Positions 10,501 to 19,167 of a stretch of 64,000 nt of DNA are shown here, piece after piece. The notes beneath the pieces are model-generated. The model saw only the letters and a list, made by a program, of their open reading frames with translations, made no database searches and was not told the origin of the DNA. Numbering within the stretch: position 1 is the stretch's first letter; each line of letters opens with the position of its first letter. Both the position numbers and the translations under genes were made by a program. Source of the DNA: Blastochloris tepida (GTDB lineage Bacteria; Pseudomonadota; Alphaproteobacteria; Rhizobiales; Xanthobacteraceae); NCBI RefSeq assembly GCF_003966715.1, contig NZ_AP018907.1:918001-982000 (forward strand), in the 5' to 3' direction.

Positions 10501-10559
10501 TGAGGAGTTCGACGCGCCTGCGCCTGGAGGAGGCTGTGCGGCTCATATCGTTGGACTGA
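4569..10559 (+). CDS. Giant DUF4011 helicase-nuclease, Hhe-like defence protein
   Basis: 1,996 aa. Order of parts: an N-terminal all-beta region; a transglutaminase-like fold around residues 180-290 with Cys220 (VATCLDS) and His246 (RDHAFVGVW); a DUF4011 segment (about 375-560); a superfamily 1 helicase core with Walker A GPPGTGKS at about 687-694, DEASQ at about 1325 and the late motif NVAITRAR; a Vsr/DUF559-like endonuclease (REase_MTES_1575) from about 1623 with VECDGATYH; and a C-terminal DUF3320 from about 1835. This layout matches single-gene phage-defence proteins described as DUF4011-helicase-Vsr (Hhe), which presumably unwind and cut foreign DNA. The ATG at 4569 follows GAGGAAGAGGGA. 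All key helicase and nuclease motifs appear intact. It converges on the Wadjet operon. Confidence 0.85.
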   Translation: MSEASVTIRSAVAGQIGVAFHQNAVPIVRELVIANAGEADLIDVRVTLTGEPGFLAPLTLRIDRIAAGATHHLPTPDLVLDAGFLRSIAEGLRGSLAITVLAGETVVAQDTVAVDLLPPSHWGGSGAAPELLAAFVQPNDPAIDALLRDAAAKLAAAGKPAAIDGYAGGTRQRVWELASAIWVAVAARGLAYVMPPASFERTGQKVRSPSDILERKVATCLDSTLLLAACLEQASLNPLVVLTRDHAFVGVWLKDDGFSSGVVDDAQVLRKRRDLEDVIFIETTFLTHQPPARFQQAVEHAAKLLDEGAIAPLELALDVRRARARNIRPLELADRRATVTPVDDGPPAEIGLDEAPAFAEEVVVRDDDSGPVDRLERWKRKLLDLSLRNKMLNYKDGKTSVVIECPEPARLEDLLSSGKRFRLRPRSDVLGADDPRDATLLLARQHEDVRKRAILDALEREELHTTLADDELDSRLTELFRMSRTAFEEGGANVLFLALGFLSWTPAERARPCRAPLILLPVSLQRSSVRSGFRLGLHEDEPRFNPTLIEMLRQDFRLAMPELERELPSDDAGLDVARIWQIVRAQIRDMKGWEVTPDVVLSTFSFSKFLMWKDLVDRMDLLKRNPVVAHLIDTPKHSYGAGATFPEPASIDRDHHPADLFAPLSADSSQLSAVLAAAAGRDFVLFGPPGTGKSQTIANMISQCLAHGKTVLFVSQKTAALEVVQRRLRDIGLGEYCLEVHSTKAQKSAVLGQLRTAWHERAAPTAEDWHAAAGRLAQLRDELNALVAALHRRRANGTTAHEMFGRVVAARGAYGSVVFDWPAEHTPAYLEELRTLVHEIRTDLVVIGSPTEHPLVGITTAEWSPAWRAAVQQAADAYLSMARALDGRAAAFAASIGVPSVETPAAIALLCALGRLLSDPQAQVGAGFLSPQADALRDAIDALGALRKRARPLREGLSAPFRASVFREDLRALLGEWIEATNANFLVRSGRQKQVRQKLQPFATGPLGANLGSDLAILLDLRDLAAEAESTCGTLAALDIATNGLDTEVDALAPAIAWADEARRLSAALAPVLGIEAERIEGHLLSLVTEYAALLAPGSGACVAHAALEAAWNAFRPAHERLIALADGSSPAGFVVDEPSWLARSVAIVERWLANINRAPDWCRWNATAARARAIGLGPLVDAIGSSKIEPDEAGAAFEVAYARWGAERIIGEDPVLRTFSAVRHEDAIARFRAADERVAELAKRVVRARLSGNIPTPTAFGADPEWGTLARELAKKARHQPLRQLFARIPTVLTKLTPCVMMSPLSIAQYLPPDSVPFDVVIFDEASQIPVWDAIGAIARGRQVVIVGDPEQLPPTSVGERGVDEIDDAADIDDQESILDECLASNIPQRRLDWHYRSRHESLIAFSNHHYYTGRLVTFPSPVTEDRAVRYVHVPGGVYERGAGRVNRTEARAVVADIVRRLSEPEFASLRSSLGVVTFNAEQQRLIENLLDQERRARPDLEVFFDPARWHEPVFVKNLENVQGDERDVVLFSVAVAPSESGRGVATISSLNKSGGHRRLNVAITRARKEMAVFATLRPEDIDLSRTNARGVAEFKHFLEFAERGSRALAEAFSVAGHAPDSPFEEAVKAALEARGWTVHAQIGVSGFRVDLGVVDPDAPGRYLAGVECDGATYHRSATARDRDRLREHVLTGLGWRIRRVWSTDWWFDPEWAADRLHDMLLADLDAARAARAAPPEPANVAESEPGERTDTDLLSEDLVAENGGPLPGRFAEEPAYDDDVTGTPAPTSAADQPDPWPLSQDVEPRRMYAEAAQMPAASSAPPIEATEAVYRITDLQAAGFTPDGGRFYEPQYRAELRRMVAHIIATEGPIFEDVLVQRIASHHGFARAASRIREVVIGAVPADVRRTAEGERIVCWQPGADPSQPVPFRASPSGQRDHSDVPLVELASLAKRFADEGHDDEAVVLMMARHLGLGRLRSSTRLRLEEAVRLISLD

Positions 10560-10669
10560 TCGGGTCGTGTCCCACCAGGTGGTGTAGCTGGACGGTAGCA
10601 AAGCCGCTCGCGAGCGCGCTCCACATGCTCGACGCCATCGAAGCGGGGGCGAAGCGCTGACGGCAGACA

Positions 10670-10793
10670 TCCGGTTTTCGGTTGATCCCTTCCGGACACC
10701 GGAAACGATCTCGCCGGAAGATCCTCGATCAGAATGGGATTATTCGGCGATCGGAATTCGGCTCGAAGGCCGGATCGGCCGGAAACCGCATAA
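10670..10793 (+). repeat. Degenerate copy of the triple-hairpin repeat
   Basis: Matches the 54604 copy over its whole length but with many changes (GGTTGATCCCTTCCGGACACCGG for the first hairpin; GGCCGGATCGGCCGGAAACCG for the last). It sits in the tail-to-tail gap between the giant helicase and jetD, where it may help end both transcripts. Orientation is the same as the copies at 51774 and 54604. Confidence 0.7.
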
Positions 10794-10804
10794 CGGAAGC
10801 CGCA

Positions 10805-12079
10805 TTACTTCGACCGGTGAGTGTCGAGGTCCCGCAACAGCGAATCTGTGAGGGCCTCTTCGGCGATGGCTAGGCGATGTTGCCGCATGGCCGCTGCCAA
10901 CGCCATATCCCACGACGCCTCGACCGGCTCACCTCGGAGAGGGTGTCCCATGCCGGTGGCGGTGTGGGCGGCGGTCAGGTAATCGCTCACGCCAAGACGC
11001 CACGGCCGCGCGCCGAACGCGCGCATCACATGATTGGCGATGCGCAGGCCCGGCCAGTCGAAATCACCGTGATAGAGCAGGCGTGCGCCGGCCTGTGCGA
11101 GCTGAGCGAGGAGCGTCCGCTGGGCCGCTGCAGGCATGCCATCGGTACACACCAGCGGTGTGCAACGCGCGCCCAGGCGATCGGCGGCGATCGCCAGCAA
11201 ATTGGGATTCTCGCAGACATGGACCTCAAGGCCAGCGACGTCCCACCGCGGCGGCGCGCGCAGCAGCGCGCGCAGCGATGCGTAGCGCGGCTCGCCGTCG
11301 CCGCCGTCGCATAGGCCCGTCGCCGGCAGATTCAGGAACAGCGCAGGGCGCGCCAGTTCGTTGACGAGCACGCCGGCCATGGCCCAGAGATCCCGCGCCC
11401 GCTCGGCGGCCGGCTGTGGATCGGCACCGTCCTCCTGCCGCGTTGCATCGTCCGTCTCCCTGCGCGCGGACAAAGCGAGCCGGCGCTGCGTCGCAAGCAC
11501 GAGGGTCGCGACGGGTTGGCCCGCATCCAGCGCATGGGCATCGCCCAGAACCTCGGCGGCGAGTTGCGAATGCGTGACGCCATGCGCCGGCAACCGCCGC
11601 AGCACGGCCTCGGCGCGGCGGCACAGTTCCGTCGCCCTCGCTGCATCCTGCCGGGCCAGGCGTCTGAGGAGACCCAACCCCGAGGACTCGCGCAGCAGAT
11701 CCGACAAAAGGGGATCGCGACAATTTTCAACGACCTGGGCCCACTGATCGCGCGCCCGCAGGCGCGTCGCCGCCACGTCGGGAATGGGGCCGTCGAGGCG
11801 TTCCAACGCGTCGCGCAGCGAGGCTGCGACCCCGGCGTTGCGAAATGACGTGTCGACGCGATCGAGGTCGATACGCATGGAGGCGGAAAATCGCTGCGGC
11901 CGGCCGGTGAGGGACGCCAGCGCCGCGTGTTCGTCGGCGGTCAGGCCATTGATGCGAATATGCTCCAGCGGCCGGTCCGGATGCGCATGCGCGAAACGCC
12001 GCCGCAACCGCTGGCGCAACCCGGCAAGACTTTCGCCGCCGAGCAGACGTAGCAGACGGGCGTCGGCCGGATCGCTCAT
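10805..12079 (-). CDS. jetD: Wadjet type II nuclease subunit JetD (TIGR02679/DUF2399)
   Basis: 424 aa. The C-terminal half carries a Toprim-like nuclease core: an acidic Glu290 in VCENPNLL, then Asp339 and Asp341 in HGDFDWPG, the metal-binding residues that cut DNA in this family. The N-terminal half is a helical arm that would contact the SMC complex. In the known system JetABC extrudes DNA loops and JetD cleaves small closed circles, protecting cells from plasmids. The ATG at 12079 overlaps the jetC stop as ATGA, so translation is coupled. It is last in the operon and ends about 12 bp from a degenerate triple-hairpin repeat. Catalytic residues are present and nothing looks truncated. Confidence 0.88.
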   Translation of the reverse strand: MSDPADARLLRLLGGESLAGLRQRLRRRFAHAHPDRPLEHIRINGLTADEHAALASLTGRPQRFSASMRIDLDRVDTSFRNAGVAASLRDALERLDGPIPDVAATRLRARDQWAQVVENCRDPLLSDLLRESSGLGLLRRLARQDAARATELCRRAEAVLRRLPAHGVTHSQLAAEVLGDAHALDAGQPVATLVLATQRRLALSARRETDDATRQEDGADPQPAAERARDLWAMAGVLVNELARPALFLNLPATGLCDGGDGEPRYASLRALLRAPPRWDVAGLEVHVCENPNLLAIAADRLGARCTPLVCTDGMPAAAQRTLLAQLAQAGARLLYHGDFDWPGLRIANHVMRAFGARPWRLGVSDYLTAAHTATGMGHPLRGEPVEASWDMALAAAMRQHRLAIAEEALTDSLLRDLDTHRSK

Positions 12080-15000
12080 GCGGGCGCGAACCTGCGGTCC
12101 GGATCGGCCTCGCGACTGCGCGCCCGGCCGTCCCACGTCCAGCGCGAGACGAAGACGGCGTCGATACCTTCGCGCCGCTGCAACTGGCAGATGGCGACGC
12201 CGGGCAACTCGGCATAGCAGGCCCACTCGCGTTCGCTGGTGAGGACGAAGTCGAGGTCGAACTCGTGGATGAGGCCCATGCAGTGGGCCCGTGCGGCGTC
12301 GTCGATGCCGGCGAAGGCCTCGTCGAGCAATATCAGCCGCGGCGCCTGCGCCGAGGCGCCCTGGCCGTAGAAGCTCGAGACCGCCGCGAACAGCGGAACG
12401 GTCAAGCCGAGCGCGCGTTCGCCGCTGGACGCCGGTCCGGACAATTTGCGCCACTGGCCATCCTGCCAGCGCTCGATCCGGAAGCGGTGCCAGCGGCGAT
12501 AGTCGAGCGCGGCGGAAAGCTGGTCGAGCAGGCTGCCGCCACCGACGGAATCGGCGCGCTCGCGTTCGGCAACGATGCAGCGCTGCAGCATGGCGCCGAC
12601 CACGGCACGATCCTCCGCGGACCACAGATCGGCGCTGGTGTTGAGCAGACGCTTGCGTGCCGCATCGAGGCCGATGGGTGCGCCGTCCTCCTCGTCCAGC
12701 GTCTGCCAGATGAGTCGGAAGCGAACGCCGGTGGAGGTCGGGCGCTTGTACAATTCCCCGTTGATGGCGTCGCGCTGCGCCTCCGCGCTCTGCATCAGGC
12801 GCTGGATTCCCGTCGCGATCTCCGCCTGCAGGTGGTTTTCGAGCACTTCGCGCTCCTTGGCCGTGAGCAGTTCGCCGCGCTGGGCGATCTCGTCGGCGAG
12901 GCGGGCAGACAGGCGATCGGGACGCTCGGGACGGTTCTGATAGACGATGTGGACGACGAGGCCCCAATCGCCGACATCCGCGACGGCCTGATGGCCCAGC
13001 GCGCCGAGCGCACGCTGCAGGTCGGCGAACTCCTCGTTCAGCTGTTTCTGGACGCGCGACCAGGCATCGTCGTCGTCCTTGAGGTCGGACAGAGCCTGCT
13101 TGGCCCGCCGCGACAGCGTGAGCGCCGGATCGATCGTCCACGGCACGCCGATGTCCGGCAGATCGAGGTCGGGAATGGCGGCGGCGAGCAGGCCGGTGCC
13201 GGCGAACTGCTGCCACCGGACGACCGCCAGCCCGCGCGCCTCGCTCTTCTGCTGCAGCGCCTCGGTCGCGGACCTCGCCTGTTCGCCAGCAACTGCGCGT
13301 GCTTCGCGCGCGGTGTTCTGGGCGGTTCTCGCATCGTCCAATGCGCTCTCGCTGGTCTTTGCAGCCTCCGTGGCCTTCGCCATCTGCCGCATCAGGTCAT
13401 CGACCTTGGCGCCGATGGCATTGCGCAGGGTTTCGAACCGTGCGGAGGCCTCTTCGGATTCGGTGCGGGCGATGCCGAGCCGCTCCTCGTTCATCTCCAG
13501 ATCGGCCCTCGCTTCGTCCTCGCGAAGGCGGGATCGTTGCAGTTCGGGCGCGGCGAGACGCACCTCGTGGCCGGCCTGCGCCAGCTGACCGAGCGTATCG
13601 CGGTAGCGGTCCAGCGCCGCTTCCACGTCCATCAAGGCCTCGGCGGAGTCGGGCAGGCGCATGTCGGCGGCGTCGGTCGCGAGGCGTTCGCGGGCAGCCT
13701 TCAAGGCCTGCTCGGCGGCGCCGCGCCGGTCCTCGGATTCGGCGAGCCGCACGCGGGCCAAATGGACTTCGCGCGCGGCGGCGGCGGCGGCCAGATGAGC
13801 GGTGCGGAGCGCGTCCTCGGTGGGCGAGCGCCGCCACTCGTCGTCGGCGCGCGCCCGGTCGGCAGCGAGTTCGGCGGCCAGCGCCTGAAGCGCCGCGTGC
13901 TCGCCCGCGATCTCCGTCAGGCGTGCGGCGATGCCGGCCAATCGCCGCGCGCGCGCCGCGGCACGGGCCATGTGCCCGACATGGATGGCGGCCGGCTTCG
14001 TCCAGGCGCCGGCGAGCGTGCCGAGGCGGAAGCGGCCGTCGGGCGCGACCCACGCTTCGGCCTCGATCACATCATCGTCCGTACAGGCAATGCCGGAGAG
14101 GATTCCCGCAACGATATCGGCAGGCACGCCGCTTTCGGGCGGCCCTGCCGGGACCAGCCAGTCCGCCAGGGAGGACGGATGTCTCGGTCGCGTCACAAGC
14201 TGCGTATCGTGCAGCAGCCTGCCGCCGTCGCCGGTCTCAACGCGGCCCTCGGGCGAGACCCACGCATCGAGCAGCCCGGAGGCCTCCAGCGCGGCTTCGA
14301 GCCCGGCGCGCTGCGCCTCGGTCGCCCGTTCGCGGAAGTCGACGAGTTGCCATAGAGGAGCGCCGGCACGCACACTTCGCGCGTCCGGATCGCGCGTGTA
14401 GGGCGGCGGCGGCGGATCGGTGCCGGCTTTGAGGCGGCGGCGCTCGTCTTCGAGCGCGTCGGCCTCAACCTCCAGGGTCCTTCGACGGACGTCGAGCGCG
14501 GCGGCGCGCTCCGCAAAACGGTCCGCGGCCCGCTGCTGCGCCGCCTGCAGAAGGCGTCGCGCCGGATTGTCGCGATCCATCACCGTGACCCAGGCGGCCA
14601 AGGCGTCGAGCGCCTGAAGGCCATCGTCCGGTTCGATGGCCAGATGTACGAGATCGGCGCAGTGGCGTTCCCACGCGCCCACTAGGTTTGCGCCCTGCGC
14701 CTCCACGTCGGCATCGGCCTGGGCGCGACGTTCCTCAGCGGCATCCGCGTCGGACTGGCGCTCATCCCGAATGCGGCGATACTCCGCGTGCTCCCGTTCG
14801 GCCCTTTCCATCTCGACCCGGCGCCGGCGCAGCAGCGCGATGTCCTCGCGCCGAGCCCTGGCCGCAGTCGCCAGGGCCGCGCCGGCCTCATCGAACTCGC
14901 CCTGCGCGAGGGCAACCAACGCGATGATATCGAACGCCGCAACGGCATTTCCGTCATGCACCGCGGCGAGGCCGGCCGCCGCCGCGTCGGCCGCGGCCTC

Positions 15001-16236
15001 CCGGCGCCTGTCCTCCAATCGGCGTTGCCCGTGCTCGGCCCGCTGCTCGGCGCGCACCACATCCTCTCGGGCGCGTGCCAGCCGACGGACGACTTCGCCG
15101 GTGGCAGCGGAGGCGCTCTGGAAGGCTTCGCGACGGCGCGCAGCCTCGCTTGCGGCGCGATCGAGGGATGCGGCGTCCTTCATCGTCGGATCCTGGCGCA
15201 ACTCGTCGAGCCGCGCACGAGCGCGCCTGAATGCCGCGTCCGCCTCGTCGTGCCGCTCGCCGGCATGTGTCTCGTCGGCCAGCGCCTGTTCGAGCCGCGC
15301 CTGCGCCTCGTTGCGCGCGCGGCTGGCATTGTCGAATTCGCTCTGCGCCTAGCGCAGCACGCGCGCCTGCCGGCGGCTCTGCGTGCCCGCATAGATCCGA
15401 TAGCGCCGCTCGAACTGTTCGACGGCTTTCGCCAGAGCCTGGAATTCCTCAAGCTGGCGTCGATCTTCCTCCAACTGGCCGAGCGCCTCGGCGACATCAC
15501 CGAGCAATTCGGGGGCGAGCGGCGGCAAGGCCTCGGAGAGCGCGTTCGAGAGCGCGGTTTCGTCGGGCCGTTTCGAAAGCTGCGGCTGTCGCAGCTGAAT
15601 GAGCGTATCCATCAGCGCATCGTAGCGCCTGCCCCCGAGCCGGAAGAGGCGTTCGTCCACGACGCGGCGATAGTCGCGCGCGGCCTCGAACACCTGACCT
15701 CGTCCGTGCAGTTGCTCGCGCAGGCGGTCCTTGGTCAGCACGACGCGCTGGGGGTTCACGAGCCACAGGTCGCGATTGAGGCGCGCGCCGTCGGCGTCCT
15801 CCAGGATGAAGAACCAGGCTTCCACCTGCGGACGCGCCGCCGCTGCCGAGAGGCCGGCGCCCAGCGTGATGAAGCGCGGCGTTCCGTCCTCAGCGCGGCG
15901 ACCGAACTCGATCCAGGCATAGCCGATGCGCCTGTCATAGCTGCCCATCAGCAGATTCCAGGCCATCTTCTTGCCGCTGTCACCGTCCGGCTCGATGCGC
16001 GCCGGCTTGAGCTGCGCGTCGAGCAGGAACGGCAGGGTCAGCGACAGCACCTTCGACTTGCCGGTTCCGTTGTTCCCGCGCAGCAGCAGGTGACCGTCGC
16101 GAAACCAGAACTCTTCGCTGTCATAGTGGAACAGCTCCACTAGGCCGATCCGGAGCGGCTGCCAGCGCTCCCGCGCCGGCATCGGCAAGGTCGGCCTCTC
16201 GGTGGGCGCCGCGGACAGGGTCATGCCGTCCATCAT
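12076..16236 (-). pseudogene. jetC: Wadjet type II SMC-like ATPase JetC (TIGR02680), interrupted by an in-frame amber codon
   Basis: The frame spans 1,386 codons from an ATG at 16236 that overlaps the jetB stop as ATGA. N-terminal ATPase half: RERWQPLRIGLVELF and P-loop GNNGTGKS at about 54-61. Long coiled coils follow, and the C-terminal half holds LSGPASSGERALGL (ABC signature region) and Walker B RLILLDEAFAGID near residue 1305. This is the loop-extruding motor of Wadjet. A TAG at 15351-15349 (codon 296) interrupts it. The frame does not shift, no other stop occurs, and coding quality is equal on both sides. CAG to TAG would explain it. Either the gene is recently inactivated, the base is a sequencing error, or the codon is read through. 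Without read-through the product has no Walker B and cannot form a working ATPase. Confidence 0.85.
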
Positions 16237-17510
16237 GGCGTCGTCAGCCCGAGAGCGTCGCGAGAGCGGCGGGCTTCCCCGAACAGCTGAATGTCGGCTT
16301 CGCCGATGGCGAAGCGCGCCAGCGCCGGCCGCGCCTGCACGCCGTTGGCGTCGCGGGCGACGAGGCGCAACTTTTCCAAACGCTCGATCGCGATCGCGGC
16401 AAGCTCCCGCTCGCTCCCCGGCTCGCGCGCCGAGCGGCGCCAATAGCGGCCGAAACGCTCCCTGGCCTCGCCCAGAAAGTGGGCGATGTCCTGTTCGGGC
16501 AAGGTGTCGAACGCCGGATGGCCGTCCTTGGCGCGCCGCGCGAGATATTCCGCGACAAGCAGCGTCACATGCGCGTCGGTGCCTTCGGCGGGCATCGCGA
16601 CGTCCGTCAGCGATCCCGTTTCGTCCGTGAGCGCAAGGCCTTCCGCCCGCTGCTCGGGCATGAGGCCGGTGGCCTCGCACAAGCGTGCCGCCATGGCGCC
16701 GCGCTGGTTGACGAAGTAGGCGCGGGTCTGAGGGTCGAGACACTCGACATAGATCACCGGATCGTCCAGCAATTGCCGCGCAATGCGATGGCGGAGCGCC
16801 GTACGCCGGGCTTCCTCGCTGTCCGCCACATGCTTGTCGGCGAGCGCATGCAGCCGCTCGTCGAGGGTCGCGGGCGCGTCCCCGGCGGCCCAGGTCGACG
16901 GGCCGCGCACCGCCGCCAGCATTCCGGCCAACGCGCGCCGATGCACGTCGTACAGCGCATCGCCATGGTCGCGGCCGGCCTGGACGAACGACTCCTCGTC
17001 GCCCGCGACCCGCTGCAGCACGCCGAGGTCGAGCAATACGCGGCACACCGCCACCAGATCGCGCCGTTCGTTCTGGGTGCCGAGCGTGAAGGAATACCCA
17101 CACGCGGCGAGTGTCGGGTCTACGGCGAGATCGAGCACCCGTTCGCCGAGCATGTGCAGCGTGATCTGCGGGTCGGCGCGTTCGAGCACGGCACAGGCGA
17201 GGCACAGCAACACGTATCGGCCGCGACCGTATCCCGGCAGGCCGCGGGTCGCGTCGGTCAGGTCGGCCGGCCGCTTGTACAGGCGGGCGCCTTCCCGTTC
17301 GACGTGGAGGACCCACCCCGTCTCGCGCGCGAACCAGTCCTGCAGCGGCCCCGCATGGCGGCGCACCACGGCGAAGTCCTGGTGTGTCGGACTCATCAGC
17401 GGCGTCATGAGCAAGCTTCGCACGGCAGCGCGGAATTCGTCCCGCTCGGCCTGCTGCTGCCGCTCGCGTATGTCGTGGCTCGTCCGGTACACGCTGCGAT
17501 CTGAACTCAT
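16233..17510 (-). CDS. jetB: Wadjet type II subunit JetB (TIGR02678/DUF2398)
   Basis: 425 aa, all cytoplasmic and largely helical, starting at ATG 17510 which overlaps the jetA stop as ATGA and ending in an ATGA overlap with jetC. The N-terminus (RQQQAERDEFRAAVRSLL, then GPLQDWFARETGW) is characteristic of the TIGR02678 family, the kite-like partner (MukE-like) of the type II complex that sits between JetA and the JetC heads. Winged-helix-like segments follow. No catalytic residues are expected. Length and sequence look complete. Assignment rests on family resemblance and operon order, both of which agree. Confidence 0.87.
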   Translation of the reverse strand: MSSDRSVYRTSHDIRERQQQAERDEFRAAVRSLLMTPLMSPTHQDFAVVRRHAGPLQDWFARETGWVLHVEREGARLYKRPADLTDATRGLPGYGRGRYVLLCLACAVLERADPQITLHMLGERVLDLAVDPTLAACGYSFTLGTQNERRDLVAVCRVLLDLGVLQRVAGDEESFVQAGRDHGDALYDVHRRALAGMLAAVRGPSTWAAGDAPATLDERLHALADKHVADSEEARRTALRHRIARQLLDDPVIYVECLDPQTRAYFVNQRGAMAARLCEATGLMPEQRAEGLALTDETGSLTDVAMPAEGTDAHVTLLVAEYLARRAKDGHPAFDTLPEQDIAHFLGEARERFGRYWRRSAREPGSERELAAIAIERLEKLRLVARDANGVQARPALARFAIGEADIQLFGEARRSRDALGLTTP

Positions 17511-19042
17511 CCGTCAGCCTGGGTGGGGGTGATCGTGACGAGATGATCGCGGCCTGCGAAGACTCCGTTTGGCGTCGTGATCCGCGCGCGGCTGCCCGGG
17601 GCCAGCGGCTCAAGCCTGATCTTCAACAGGCCATCGCCCGTGCGCCGTTCCACGGTGCTGTCCGGTCCGGCCTGACCGCTCAAGGCCTCGCCCAGGAGGC
17701 CGAGGAACAGCCCGAATGCGTGCTGATCGAGTTCGCCGAGTTCCGAAAGCCGCGCCGGCCGACCGGTGGCGAGTCGCTGGCGCGCCGCCTCCACCTGCGT
17801 CGATTCCTGCGCGAGTTGAAGCGCGAAAAAGGCACGGCCTTCGCCGCGGTCCTTCACGCGCGGCAAGGGTCCGCGCGGAGCGGCTTCGCCATATTCGCGC
17901 AGACGAGGATGGATCTGCAAAGATGGCGCCTCGGCCCACGGCGTGTGCGCCGGCAGATCGGCTTCAGCATCGGCATTGAGCAGGAAATGCCGCGCCGGAT
18001 TGATCGCGAAGGCGGCCCGCGCCAGCCGGTGCGCCGCAGTGTCGTCGTCGCAGGCTGCGAACCAGCCGGCGAGCACCCGGAAATCCGCCGAGCGGTCGCT
18101 GCGGCCGCTACGTCGTTCGTTGAGTGCCGCGATCGCGCCCAGAAGCTGCGGGATGGCGGAGCGCGCCCGCGCCCGCAGCAGTTCGGCTTGCGGCGGCTCG
18201 TTGCCGCTCGAGAGAAACCAGCCGCGCAAACCTCGCCAGCGCTCCTGCCAGACGGCGTGGTATCGATCTCTTGCGTCGGTCCAGTCCTGCGCATCGCCAG
18301 GAGCAGCGTCGCGCGCCTCGCGGGCGGCGACGTGCCACAGCATGGCGTCGATGTGCGGCTCCAGCGCGTTTATGAGGCGGGCGATGGAATCCGAGCGCCG
18401 CACGAGGTCGCCCATGAACCGTTCGAGATAGTCGATCAGCCGGTGCTTGTAGCTCGCCACGGCGCTCGCCTCGGCCTGCTGCAACTCGATGCTGCGGGCC
18501 ACGCCGGCCATGAAGGCCTGCGCATTCTCAGCCAGCCCCTCGAACACCCGCACGAGGTCGCGCATCGTCTGGTGGATCTTGGCGACGTCAATCTCGGCGA
18601 CATCGGTGTCGGAGGGGCCGGCCAGCGCCCGGAGCGCCTCGAGCCGGCTGGCGATGTCCTCGAGCGCGACGGTCTGCAGCTCGGCCCGGCGTTGCAGCGT
18701 CTGCACGAAGGCCGCCAGCGCCGCTTCGACGGCTTCGCCGCCCTGCGACAGCCGGTAGAGGAAGCGTGCCCGATAGAAATCGCTCAAGGTCGACACCCGG
18801 GCCATATCCGGGTGCGATTCCAGGTTGCCCCAGGCCGTGAGCTGGGCCAGAGCGGCACCGACCTCTTCGATGCGGGGCGCGGGTCCCGGCCACGCCGCCT
18901 CGGCCAGGACCTCATCGGGTCTCAACTGCAGGCGATATTGACGCTTCGCGGCTGCGAAGACATCCATGATGCAGCGATAGAATGCCGCCTTTTCGGCACT
19001 CACATGCCGGAATAGATCGGCAGCACTGTCTGCAACTGGCAC
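17507..19042 (-). CDS. jetA: Wadjet type II kleisin-like subunit JetA (TIGR02677/DUF2397)
   Basis: First gene of the operon, 511 aa. I chose the GTG at 19042 because AGGAG (19054-19050) lies 7 nt upstream; an upstream TTG at 19066 has no ribosome site. The sequence opens ADLFRHVSAEKAAFYRCIMD and contains the helical, Arg/Leu-rich body of TIGR02677 proteins, which bridge the SMC heads in the way MukF does. In the type II system JetA, JetB and JetC form the loop-extruding engine and JetD the nuclease. Upstream (19043-19167) is short and abuts a transposase fossil, so the promoter must lie in that remnant or in its edge. Confidence 0.87.
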   Translation of the reverse strand: MPVADSAADLFRHVSAEKAAFYRCIMDVFAAAKRQYRLQLRPDEVLAEAAWPGPAPRIEEVGAALAQLTAWGNLESHPDMARVSTLSDFYRARFLYRLSQGGEAVEAALAAFVQTLQRRAELQTVALEDIASRLEALRALAGPSDTDVAEIDVAKIHQTMRDLVRVFEGLAENAQAFMAGVARSIELQQAEASAVASYKHRLIDYLERFMGDLVRRSDSIARLINALEPHIDAMLWHVAAREARDAAPGDAQDWTDARDRYHAVWQERWRGLRGWFLSSGNEPPQAELLRARARSAIPQLLGAIAALNERRSGRSDRSADFRVLAGWFAACDDDTAAHRLARAAFAINPARHFLLNADAEADLPAHTPWAEAPSLQIHPRLREYGEAAPRGPLPRVKDRGEGRAFFALQLAQESTQVEAARQRLATGRPARLSELGELDQHAFGLFLGLLGEALSGQAGPDSTVERRTGDGLLKIRLEPLAPGSRARITTPNGVFAGRDHLVTITPTQADG

Positions 19043-19167
19043 GGGCCGGCTCCTGATCGACGGCAACGTTTGTGCTTTGTTCTCGATTCGTCAAGTCCGC
19101 TTAGGCATTGACCCAGGGCAATCGCTTGAAGGCTGTTGGGATTCCGGCGTGGCGCTTGCCGTGATTC

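Noticed and set aside
10561..10660. tRNA-like words (GTGGTGTAGCTGGACGGTAGC) and a protein-tail-like frame ending AKPLASALHMLDAIEAGAKR after the helicase
   Set aside because: No cloverleaf can be closed. The open frame has no start; at best it is the eroded 3' end of a mobile-element gene.
12265..14355. Long plus-strand open frame (696 codons) opposite jetC, and similar long frames opposite the giant helicase, fruB, ppc and the ATP-grasp gene
   Set aside because: These are antisense shadows of GC-rich, Ala/Arg/Glu-rich coding sequence. They have no ribosome site, motif or plausible composition, while the sense frames are clear family members.
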